Shown here piece by piece: positions 25,249 to 32,381 of a DNA stretch of 64,000 nt (positions within the stretch are counted from its first letter, which is position 1; each line of letters starts with the position of its first letter). The position numbers and the translations under genes are program-made. The notes under the pieces were generated by a model. That model was not told the DNA's origin. It saw only the letters and a list, made by a program, of their open reading frames with translations, and made no database searches. Source of the DNA: Gemmatimonadales bacterium (GTDB taxonomy: Bacteria > Gemmatimonadota > Gemmatimonadetes > Gemmatimonadales > GWC2-71-9); contig JACKDA010000005.1 of the NCBI GenBank assembly GCA_020633775.1, forward strand, positions 1-64,000, given 5' to 3'.

Positions 25249-28200
25249 GCCTCATCGACGCCTCGGTCCGCCGGCCGGCCCTCACGATCCTGCTCTTCCT
25301 GCTGATGGTCTCGCTGGGTCTCTCGGCGTGGCAGGCGATCCCGCGGCAGGAGGACCCCACCTTCCCGATCCCGATCTATACCGTGGTCGCGGCGCTGCCG
25401 GGTGCGGCCCCGGTCGACATGGAGCGGCTGGTGATCCGCCCGCTGGAGGACCGCCTCGGCGAGCTGGAACAGGTGAAGGAGCTCGACGCGCGGATCACGG
25501 GAGATGTCGCCACGCTGCAGCTGGAGTTCGCGGTCGATATCGACGTCGACCAGAAGTACGGCGAGGTCCAGCGCGAGGTCGATGCGATGCGCGCCGAGCT
25601 GCCGGCGGAGTTGGCGCTGCTGGAGGTGCGCAAGACGACGGCACAGAATGTCGGCATCCTCCAGGTGGCGCTCGTGTCGCCAACTGCCTCGGACGCGGTG
25701 CTCGATCGGCTGGCCGAGACGCTCGAGGATCGGCTCGAGACGGTGCCGGGGATCCGCCGCGCGCGCCGCTGGGCCACGGCGGAGCGGCAGGTATTGGTCG
25801 AGCTCGACGTCGGTCGCCTCACCCAGTTGGGGATCGGGACCGGCCAGGTGCTGGGTGCCGTCCAGGGCGAGAGCGCGGACATCCCCGGCGGGGCGGTGAG
25901 CACCGGCGACCGGCGCTTCACCGTCCGGACCAGTGGTTCCTACACTTCACCCGAGGCGGTGGGCGCGACGGTCGTCGCCGGGCGCGGCGATGCGGTCGTG
26001 CGCGTGCGCGACGTCGCCACGGTCGGGTGGGCCTCGGCCGATCCGGAGTACGTCGCGCGCTTCGATGGCCAGCGGGCCGTCTTCGTCAACGCCGAGCAAT
26101 TGGCAGGCTGGAAGATCGGCGACGTGCGCGACGGCGCCTGGGCGGTGCTCGACCGGTTCGAGGCGGAGCTGCCGGGTGACGTGACGCTCGCGCGCGGGTT
26201 CGACCAGTCGGTCAACGTGGCCAACCGGTTGTCGCGACTCGGGACCGATTTCCTGATCGCGATCGGACTGGTGCTGGTGACGCTGCTGCCGCTCGGGCTG
26301 CGCGCGTCGGCGGTGGTGATGGTGGCGATCCCGCTCTCGCTCGCCCTCGGGCTCGCGGCGCTCCAGTGGCTCGGCTTCTCGCTCAACCAGCTCAGCATCG
26401 TCGGGTTCGTGATCGCCCTCGGCCTGCTGGTCGACGACTCGATCGTGGTGGTGGAGAACATCGCCCGCACCCTGCGCGAGGGGGCCTCGCGCGTGGAGGC
26501 CGCGATCGCCGGCACGCGACAGATCACCAAGGCGGTCCTCGGCGCGACGGCGGTGCTGGTGTTCGCGTTCCTGCCGCTGATGCTGCTCCCCGGGCTCTCG
26601 GGGCGCTACATCCGCTCGCTCCCGGTGGCGGTGGTGGTGACGGTGCTCGCCTCGATGCTGGTCGCATTCACCGTGATCCCCTGGCTCGCCAGCGTGCTGC
26701 TGCCGCGCGAGGAGCGCCACGAGGGGAACCGGGTGCTCCGGGCGGTGCTGGGGGTGATCGATCGGACCTATGCACCGCTGCTCGCTCGCGCGCTCGCCCG
26801 GCCGCGGACCACGCTCGCGCTCAGTGCGGCGCTGGTGGCCGGCGTCCTCGCGCTGGTCCCGGTGGTCGGGTTCTCGCTCTTCCCGAAGGCGGAGACGCCG
26901 CAGTTCCGGATCGACGTGCGGCTGCCGGTGGGGAGCTCGCTGGCCGCGACCGACAGTGCGGTGCGGTTCACCGAGCGGGCGGTCGGGCGTCGGGCCGGTG
27001 TGCGGGCGGTGTTCAGCAACATCGGTCACGACAACCCGCAGGTGTACTACAACGTGGTGCCGGCGGAAACCGACCCGACGGTGGGACAGCTCTTCGTGGT
27101 GCTCGACGCCTACGATCCGCACACCACGCCGCTGATGCTCGACACGCTGCGCCAGGAACTGGCGCAGTACCCCGGGGCACGCCTCGAGGTGAAGGAGTTC
27201 GAGAACGGCCCGCCGATCGATGCCCCGATCGCGCTCCGGATCCAGGGTACCGATCTCGACACGCTGCAGCGGATCGCGGGGGAGGTCGAGGCGCTGGTCG
27301 CGGCGACGCCGGGCACCCGGTACGTGGTCAACCCGGTGCGGCGGCCCCGGACCGACCTGCACGTCGCGATCGATCGCGGCAAGGCGGGCCTCCTCGGGGT
27401 CGCGACGATCGACGTCGATCGGGCGGTGCGGATGGGACTCGCCGGGCTGGAGGCGGGCGAGGTGCGCGAGGCCGACGGCTCGGCGCGGCCGATCCTGGTG
27501 CGACTGCCGCACGACGGGCTTCCCGAGCCGTCGGCGCTGGAACGGATCTGGATCCCCGCCTCGAGCGGCGGCGCGGTGCCACTGGCGCAGGTCGCCACGG
27601 TCGACTTCAGCAGCTCGCCCGCGGAAATCCAGCGCTACCAGGCGCGCCGCACGGTCACGGTCTCCAGTGACGTGCAGACCGGCGAGAACGTGGGACGGGT
27701 CACCGACCGGGTCCTTGCGGCGCTCGGCGACGTCGCCCTGCCGCCGGGCTACGACATCGTCCCGGCCGGCGAGCTCGAGAGCCGCAGCGAGTCGTTCGGT
27801 GGGCTGGGCGGCGCGATCGCGGTGGCGGTCTTCGGGATCCTCGGCATCCTCGTGCTCGAGTTCGGAACCTTCAAGAGCACGCTGATCGTGGCGTCGGTGA
27901 TCCCGCTCGGCATGATCGGCGGGATCGGGGCGCTCTTCCTCACCGGGAACACGCTCTCGTTCACGGCGACGATCGGGTTCGTGGCGCTGATCGGGATCGA
28001 GATCAAGACGACGATCCTGCTGGTGGACTTCACCAACCAGTTGCGGCGCGATGGCGTGCCGCTGCGCGAGGCGGTGATGCAGGCGGGCGAGGTGCGCTTC
28101 CTGCCGATCGTGCTGACGGCGTGCACGGCGATCGGCGGCCTGCTGCCGGTGGCGCTGCAGGGAACCGGGCTGTACGCCCCGCTGGCGTGGGTGATCATCG

Positions 28201-28277
28201 GCGGACTGGTGAGCTCGACCCTGCTCGCGCGGCTGGTGACGCCGGTGCTGTACGTGATGCTCGAGCCGGAGGCGTAG
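25245..28277 (+). CDS. RND efflux permease (first system, HAE-type)
   Basis: 1010 residues, near the usual length for AcrB-type pumps, with the canonical layout: TM1, large periplasmic loop, TM2-TM7, second loop, TM8-TM12. The proton-relay pair in TM4 is Asp397-Asp398 (GLLVDDSIVVVENI). The family exports hydrophobic or amphiphilic compounds or metabolites in exchange for protons. The opening SLIDASVRRPALTILLF and the SRYRS-like text near the porter domain resemble the group of proteobacterial pumps with TetR regulators. Start GTG 25245 overlaps the adaptor stop. A repeat island follows. Confidence 0.92.
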   Translation: MSLIDASVRRPALTILLFLLMVSLGLSAWQAIPRQEDPTFPIPIYTVVAALPGAAPVDMERLVIRPLEDRLGELEQVKELDARITGDVATLQLEFAVDIDVDQKYGEVQREVDAMRAELPAELALLEVRKTTAQNVGILQVALVSPTASDAVLDRLAETLEDRLETVPGIRRARRWATAERQVLVELDVGRLTQLGIGTGQVLGAVQGESADIPGGAVSTGDRRFTVRTSGSYTSPEAVGATVVAGRGDAVVRVRDVATVGWASADPEYVARFDGQRAVFVNAEQLAGWKIGDVRDGAWAVLDRFEAELPGDVTLARGFDQSVNVANRLSRLGTDFLIAIGLVLVTLLPLGLRASAVVMVAIPLSLALGLAALQWLGFSLNQLSIVGFVIALGLLVDDSIVVVENIARTLREGASRVEAAIAGTRQITKAVLGATAVLVFAFLPLMLLPGLSGRYIRSLPVAVVVTVLASMLVAFTVIPWLASVLLPREERHEGNRVLRAVLGVIDRTYAPLLARALARPRTTLALSAALVAGVLALVPVVGFSLFPKAETPQFRIDVRLPVGSSLAATDSAVRFTERAVGRRAGVRAVFSNIGHDNPQVYYNVVPAETDPTVGQLFVVLDAYDPHTTPLMLDTLRQELAQYPGARLEVKEFENGPPIDAPIALRIQGTDLDTLQRIAGEVEALVAATPGTRYVVNPVRRPRTDLHVAIDRGKAGLLGVATIDVDRAVRMGLAGLEAGEVREADGSARPILVRLPHDGLPEPSALERIWIPASSGGAVPLAQVATVDFSSSPAEIQRYQARRTVTVSSDVQTGENVGRVTDRVLAALGDVALPPGYDIVPAGELESRSESFGGLGGAIAVAVFGILGILVLEFGTFKSTLIVASVIPLGMIGGIGALFLTGNTLSFTATIGFVALIGIEIKTTILLVDFTNQLRRDGVPLREAVMQAGEVRFLPIVLTACTAIGGLLPVALQGTGLYAPLAWVIIGGLVSSTLLARLVTPVLYVMLEPEA

Positions 28278-28470
28278 AACGAGAAGCGAGAAGCGAGAAG
28301 CGTGAAGCGAGAGGCGGGAAGCGAGCACTGGGCCCCTCATCCTGAGCGAGCACCGCAGGTGCGAGTCGAAGGACCTGCTTGTCGCGTGCTGCGACCGGAT
28401 CCCTTCGCTCGGGCGCCGTGGGCCCTCGCTCGGGATGACTCCCTCGCGTCACGCTTCTCGCTTCACGCCC
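28278..28470. repeat. Nested repeat island at convergent junction
   Basis: Purine arm 28278-28323, palindromic element 28338-28440 (CTCATCCTGAGCGAG to CTCGCTCGGGATGAC), pyrimidine arm 28447-28470 that runs into the 3' end of the metallophosphoesterase. Lies between RND permease (+) and metallophosphoesterase (-). Confidence 0.85.
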
Positions 28471-29257
28471 CTCCCTGCACCTCCGGCTCCCCGTAGCGCG
28501 CCCCGGCGATCCGCACGCGCAGGTTGGGGCTGATTTGCGCCTCGTGCCGGGCGTGCGAGTGGCCGGCGAGCACCTCGAAGGTGACCCCTGGGTGCCGGGC
28601 GGCGCGGCGACGGAGCACCTCACCCGTCGCCCCGCAGATGAGCAGCGGGTGCCAGTGCGGGTGGGCGATCCGACTGCCGGCCGGCAGGCACTCCACGAAC
28701 GGCGGCACATGGGTGGCGACGAGGAGCTCGGTGGCCCCGTCCTCGATCGCGCGACCGAGCAGGGTGTCGAGCCGGGCGGCATCGGCGTCGGCCAGGACCT
28801 TCCGGACGGCGAGCTTCCCGACCCGGGTCGGCTCGGCGGCCAGTTCGGCGATGAGCCGATCGTCGTTCAGGGTCACCGGGGTGCCGATGGGGTCGCCGTG
28901 GCGACCGTCGGCCCAGCCATCGACCCCCACCAGGTGGCGGCCGTCGGGGAGGGCGACCACCCCCGCCGGAGGGAGCCACCGGATCTCGGGGCGACGGGCA
29001 CCCAGGGCAAGCAGGGCGTCCCGGACCGCTCCCACCGAGTCGCCGTAGTGGTCGTGGTTGCCCAGTACCACGTACAGCGGGCCGGCGACGGTGTCGGCCA
29101 GCCGTGACAGGTCGTCGACGAGACGCTTCGCATGCGAAGTGTCGCCGGTGCAGATGGCGGAATCCGCGTCGGTTCTGCGTACTGTCTGGTGCAGCCGTGC
29201 AACGGCCGCGGGCGAGGCACGGTCGAGATGGAGGTCGGAGAGCCAGGCGATCGGCAT
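28463..29257 (-). CDS. Calcineurin-like metallophosphoesterase
   Basis: 264 residues with the full set of dinuclear-metal motifs: Asp8-x-His10 (SDLHLD), Asp39 (TGDTSHA), Asn67-His68-Asp69 (GNHDHYGD), THVPP near 180 and GHSH near 240. Acts on phosphomonoesters or diesters, possibly cyclic nucleotides; the substrate cannot be deduced. No signal peptide, cytoplasmic. The last codons lie in repeat arm sequence. The promoter-like TAGCTT is 6 nt upstream of the ATG, so the message may be leaderless. Confidence 0.92.
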   Translation of the reverse strand: MPIAWLSDLHLDRASPAAVARLHQTVRRTDADSAICTGDTSHAKRLVDDLSRLADTVAGPLYVVLGNHDHYGDSVGAVRDALLALGARRPEIRWLPPAGVVALPDGRHLVGVDGWADGRHGDPIGTPVTLNDDRLIAELAAEPTRVGKLAVRKVLADADAARLDTLLGRAIEDGATELLVATHVPPFVECLPAGSRIAHPHWHPLLICGATGEVLRRRAARHPGVTFEVLAGHSHARHEAQISPNLRVRIAGARYGEPEVQGGA

Positions 29258-29263
29258 GCGCGC

Positions 29264-29269
29264 AAGCTA
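29264..29269 (-). promoter_or_regulatory. Putative -10 box TAGCTT for the metallophosphoesterase
   Basis: Minus-strand TAnnTT ending 6 nt before the ATG at 29257, the same spacing as at 18406 and 4896. Confidence 0.5.
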
Positions 29270-29355
29270 GTCCGTTCGGCATCGTCGATCGGGGTGGGGC
29301 TGGCGTCGTAACGACTCGGTGACAAGATTGTGTGTGCTGCACCAAGTGCTCGCGG

Positions 29356-29365
29356 ACCACGTGGT
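29356..29365 (+). promoter_or_regulatory. Palindrome upstream of the first 177-residue barrel
   Basis: Perfect 10-base palindrome ACCACGTGGT, 45 nt before the ATG at 29411. A plausible binding site for a dimeric regulator; the regulator is unknown. Confidence 0.4.
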
Positions 29366-29410
29366 TCCCCTGCAGGTTCATTCTGTCCACACGATTTCGG
29401 AGGCACCCTG

Positions 29411-29944
29411 ATGAAGCTCCCGTTTGCTCGCACCCTCCTCGCCAGCGCGGCCGTGGCCGCCGGCCTCATGTTCATCGCGCCCGCGCAGGCCAGCGCCCAG
29501 CTCGGGTTCGTGGTCCAGGCCAACTACGGCGACGACGTCGAGTTCGGCGTCGGTGGTGGCGTCCGCTTCGGCCTCGGCTCGCTGACCGAGAAGCAGGGGA
29601 TCCGTGGCGAGGCGACCTTCGACTACTACTTCCCGGGTGGTGGGCAGGAGTTCGGCACCTTCTCGTCGGACTTCGACTACTGGGAGATCAACGGCAACCT
29701 CCTGCTCGACATCAAGTCGGTCCAGGGGCTGTACGTCGGCGCCGGCGTGAACTACGCCAACTTCTCGTACAACTTCGACGGCTGCGGCCTCTTCTGCGAC
29801 AGCTTCGATGCCAGCAGCAGCGACATCGGCCTCAACGCGCTCGGCGGCTACGAGTTCCCGGGCAGCAAGAAGCTCTTCGTCCAGGCCAAGATCGAGCTGG
29901 GCGGCGGCGAGCAGTTCGTCGTGAGCGGCGGCATCCGCTTCTAG
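29411..29944 (+). CDS. Small outer-membrane beta-barrel protein
   Basis: 177 residues: signal peptide about 1-29 (AQASAQ), then alternating hydrophobic/polar strands consistent with an eight-stranded OmpA/OmpX-like barrel (VEFGVGGGVRFGLG, GLYVGAGVNYANFSY, LGGYEF), ending in a C-terminal Phe (GGIRF) as needed for outer-membrane insertion. One Cys pair in the loop DGCGLFCDSF could form a disulfide. Strong GGAGG at 29399-29403, 7 nt from the ATG. Terminated by the hairpin at 29963. A protein of the same length and ending is encoded at 34947-35480. Confidence 0.85.
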   Translation: MKLPFARTLLASAAVAAGLMFIAPAQASAQLGFVVQANYGDDVEFGVGGGVRFGLGSLTEKQGIRGEATFDYYFPGGGQEFGTFSSDFDYWEINGNLLLDIKSVQGLYVGAGVNYANFSYNFDGCGLFCDSFDASSSDIGLNALGGYEFPGSKKLFVQAKIELGGGEQFVVSGGIRF

Positions 29945-29962
29945 GCCACCCCGGTGGTCCCG

Positions 29963-29997
29963 CGACGCCCCGGCAGCCATCGGCTGCCGGGGCGTCG
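29963..29997. terminator. Rho-independent-like hairpin after the barrel gene
   Basis: A 16-base-pair perfect stem starting CGACGCCCCGGCAGCC with a 3-nt ATC loop, then TATCTTT. Nearly the same arms occur at 34896-34923. Confidence 0.85.
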
Positions 29998-30005
29998 TAT
30001 CTTTG
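29998..30005 (+). promoter_or_regulatory. TATCTTTG promoter element for the methyltransferase
   Basis: Exact TAnnTTTG, the -7 consensus of Bacteroidota, 27 nt before the ATG at 30033. It overlaps the T-run of the preceding terminator. Confidence 0.55.
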
Positions 30006-30032
30006 GGGCCCTCCACCCAGACCGGAGCCCGG

Positions 30033-30764
30033 ATGATCAACAGCGTGCAGGACGCCTACGAGGCGCTCTACACCGGCAAGAGCTACCAGCACGAGGTCGG
30101 CCTCGTGGACGTCGTCATCGACCGCAAGCTTGGCACGGCCAAGCCCGGGAAGAAGCTCCCCCCGCGGCGGGTGCTGGAGGTCGGCTGCGGGCCGGGGCTC
30201 CGGCTCGCGGTGCTCCAGCAGTGGCGCGGGAAGTACCTGGTCGAGGGGCTCGACCGCGACCCGACGATGCTGACCCTGGCCGCGAAGCGGGTCCCCGACG
30301 TCCCGCTGCACCAGGGCGACATGCGGGAGTTCGCCCTCGAGGCCCGCTACGACGCGATCCTCTGCCTGTTCGGGGTGATCGGCTACATGGACGATGTCGA
30401 GGAGATGGCCGAGGCGCTGACCCGGATGCGGGAGCACCTCGCGCCGAAGGGGGTGCTGCTCCTCGAGCCGTGGCTCACCCCCGACCTCGCCACCAATCGC
30501 TACCTGCGTGCCGACTCCGCGAAGCGGACCGGACTCGAGGTGCAGCGGATGAACTTCACCCGCATCGTCGGCAACAAGTCGATCCTCTCGATCCACTACC
30601 TGATCGGCGACCAGAACGGGGTGCGGCACGTGCAGGAGCTGCGCGAGCTGACGCTGTTCACCGAGGAGGAGTATCGCGAGGCGCTCAAGCTGGCGGGCTT
30701 CGGCGACGTGGTCCTCGAGGCCTACGGGCCGCAGGGGCGCGGCCTCTACATCGCGCAGGTGTGA
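30033..30764 (+). CDS. Class I SAM-dependent methyltransferase
   Basis: 243 residues. Motif I VLEVGCGPGLRL (about 49-60), acidic end of strand 2 (EGLDRDPTML) and a DAILCLFGVIGYM motif. Best resemblance is to the sugar/antibiotic N,N-dimethyltransferase group (YDALYxGKxYxxE start, typical of TylM1/DesVI). Substrate cannot be told and no sugar pathway surrounds it. Start at 30033 with GGAG at 30024-30027; an ATG at 30003 lies inside the promoter box. Cytoplasmic. The stop codon sits inside a perfect hairpin. Confidence 0.85.
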   Translation: MINSVQDAYEALYTGKSYQHEVGLVDVVIDRKLGTAKPGKKLPPRRVLEVGCGPGLRLAVLQQWRGKYLVEGLDRDPTMLTLAAKRVPDVPLHQGDMREFALEARYDAILCLFGVIGYMDDVEEMAEALTRMREHLAPKGVLLLEPWLTPDLATNRYLRADSAKRTGLEVQRMNFTRIVGNKSILSIHYLIGDQNGVRHVQELRELTLFTEEEYREALKLAGFGDVVLEAYGPQGRGLYIAQV

Positions 30765-30785
30765 CGGCCGCGAAGCGGCCGTCAC
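30761..30785. terminator. Hairpin overlapping the stop codon
   Basis: Perfect 11-base-pair stem GTGACGGCCGC/GCGGCCGTCAC with GAA loop; the TGA at 30762-30764 is in the left arm. No T-run, so it may work with the adjacent repeats. Confidence 0.55.
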
Positions 30786-30911
30786 ATCCCGAGCGCGCGC
30801 AGCGCGCGAGGGATCTCTCAGTCAGTGCAGGGAGCGCGGCGCGGAGCGCCGGTCACATCCCGAGCGCGCGCAGCGCGCGAGGGATCTCTCAGTCAGTGCA
30901 GGGAGCGCGGC
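30781..30911. repeat. 60-base direct duplication with 71-base period
   Basis: 30781-30840 and 30852-30911 are identical over 60 bases, each containing CATCCCGAGCGCGCGCAGCG and ending GGGAGCGCGGC. A degraded complementary copy follows to about 30980 (GGGATCCCTCGCACCCC... GAGCTCGGGATGAGGC). Lies between converging genes. Confidence 0.9.
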
Positions 30912-31002
30912 CCCGCCTGTGGGCGACGGGATCCCTCGCACCCCTTCGATCGCTGCGCTCCCTCAGGGGAGCTCGGGATGAGGCTCGCGCTGCGCGCGAG
31001 CC

Positions 31003-32268
31003 TCAGTCGAGCGGATCGAACCGCGGATTGACGATCGTGTTGAAGAACGAGCCGAAGGTGTAGCTGAAGCCGACCTGCAGGTTGGCTTGATAGTCGGTCG
31101 CGAGGTCGCGCAGCTCCAGGAAGATCTCCTGGTCGGTCGCGTCGCCCTTCGGGATCGTGATCTGGTCGCGGATCCGCGAGTATCGCGCCTCGATGTCGAC
31201 CTCGAGCCCGCGCGCGAGGCGCACCTCGAGCTGGCCGCTGATGCCGAGGCTGTTGCGGGCCCAGTCATCGAGGAAGGTCGCGGCATTGCCGGTCAGCGAG
31301 GCGGTGCCCCACGGCTGCCTCGTCTCGTAGCCGATCCGCAGCGTGTGTTGCGGCCGCGTCTCGCGGAGCTTCCCGTAGATGGTCTCCTCGGTGTAGTCGT
31401 ACCGCGTGAAGCCGACGGTGTAGAGGAGGGTCAGCTGCCGGCGGGTCGCCTCCTCGTAGGGGTAGAGGTCCCACTCGACGGCCGGCGACATCCCGAAGCG
31501 CAGGTCGAGGTTGTCCGGCTTCGAGGAGCGGAACCCCCCGGCCAATCCCACCGACCAGTGCGAGGAGACCGAGCGGACCAGCAGACCGCTTCCGCTCCAG
31601 CGGTCGCGGTTGGCCGTGAATTCCTCCCCCTCGTCGAGGGTGAACGTCGTCCGGTCGATTCGCCGGCCGAGGTTCACGCGGATCTTCCAGTCCTCGGTGG
31701 TCCGGCCTGCCTCGAGGTCGGTGTCGACCCGGAGCTGCTTCTGGCGGGACTCCGCGTCGACCTCGAGATCGACGCCGACCTGGAAGATCCAGAGCTTCCA
31801 GGGATCATTGGCCGGCAGCGCGGGGACCGCCGCCACCTCGGTGTCGCGGGTGCCGACCACCAGCCCGCGGCCGTTGCCTGAGGCGAGCTCGTAGCGGACC
31901 AACCCCAGCTCGAGCACCCGGAGGAATTCGCGGCGATAGCCGTCGTCGGTCGCGTCCGGATTGGTGCGAAAGGCGATCGTGTCGGCGAGCCCCGCAAGGC
32001 GACCGCGGCCCAGGAACGCCAGCGTGACCTCGCGCCCTCCCGCGCCGGTGGACAGCCCGGTGGCGATGACGTGGACGTCGGCCGCGGTCCGGTCGCTGAC
32101 CCAGTTGACCCGATCGAGTTCGACCCGGAGGAACTGGCCGTCACACCTCGTCCGGCAGTCGAGGAAGATGGTGAGCGGGCCCGGCACGGCCATCTCCTGC
32201 GCCTGGAGCGGCAGGGCAGCGATGGCGAGCGCCAGCAGAGGGCTGAGGCGGGGGAGGGGTTGCAGCAT
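31003..32268 (-). CDS. Probable outer-membrane protein with N-terminal periplasmic domain
   Basis: 421 residues from the ATG at 32268 with GGCAGGT upstream. Signal peptide about 1-23 (LPLQAQ), an N-terminal globular part (about 24-170) starting TIFLDCRTRCDGQFLR with one Cys pair, and a C-terminal half of repeated amphipathic strands (LRFGMSPAVEWDLYPY, LTLLYTVGFTRYDYT, GKLRETRPQHTLRIGY) typical of a beta barrel; the end, FDPLD, lacks the usual terminal Phe. I do not recognise the family. Outer-membrane location is inferred from the strand pattern. Promoter-like TACCTT box 55 nt upstream. Confidence 0.7.
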   Translation of the reverse strand: MLQPLPRLSPLLALAIAALPLQAQEMAVPGPLTIFLDCRTRCDGQFLRVELDRVNWVSDRTAADVHVIATGLSTGAGGREVTLAFLGRGRLAGLADTIAFRTNPDATDDGYRREFLRVLELGLVRYELASGNGRGLVVGTRDTEVAAVPALPANDPWKLWIFQVGVDLEVDAESRQKQLRVDTDLEAGRTTEDWKIRVNLGRRIDRTTFTLDEGEEFTANRDRWSGSGLLVRSVSSHWSVGLAGGFRSSKPDNLDLRFGMSPAVEWDLYPYEEATRRQLTLLYTVGFTRYDYTEETIYGKLRETRPQHTLRIGYETRQPWGTASLTGNAATFLDDWARNSLGISGQLEVRLARGLEVDIEARYSRIRDQITIPKGDATDQEIFLELRDLATDYQANLQVGFSYTFGSFFNTIVNPRFDPLD

Positions 32269-32323
32269 GACCTGCCGGGGATGGGGCACGAAGGTGCGGC
32301 GGCATGACCGCGACGAACCCCGG

Positions 32324-32329
32324 AAGGTA
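32324..32329 (-). promoter_or_regulatory. Putative -10 box TACCTT for the outer-membrane protein
   Basis: Minus-strand TAnnTT, 55 nt before the ATG at 32268, in the divergent region with hrpB. Confidence 0.45.
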
Positions 32330-32369
32330 GTCCCCCACGCAATCCGTGTTGCGGCGGGACCGGGACGGG

Positions 32370-32376
32370 TACCATT
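32370..32376 (+). promoter_or_regulatory. Putative -10 box (TACCATT) for hrpB
   Basis: TACCATT ending 5 nt before the ATG at 32382. Same sequence and spacing as before lemA. Confidence 0.4.
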
Positions 32377-32381
32377 CCCGG

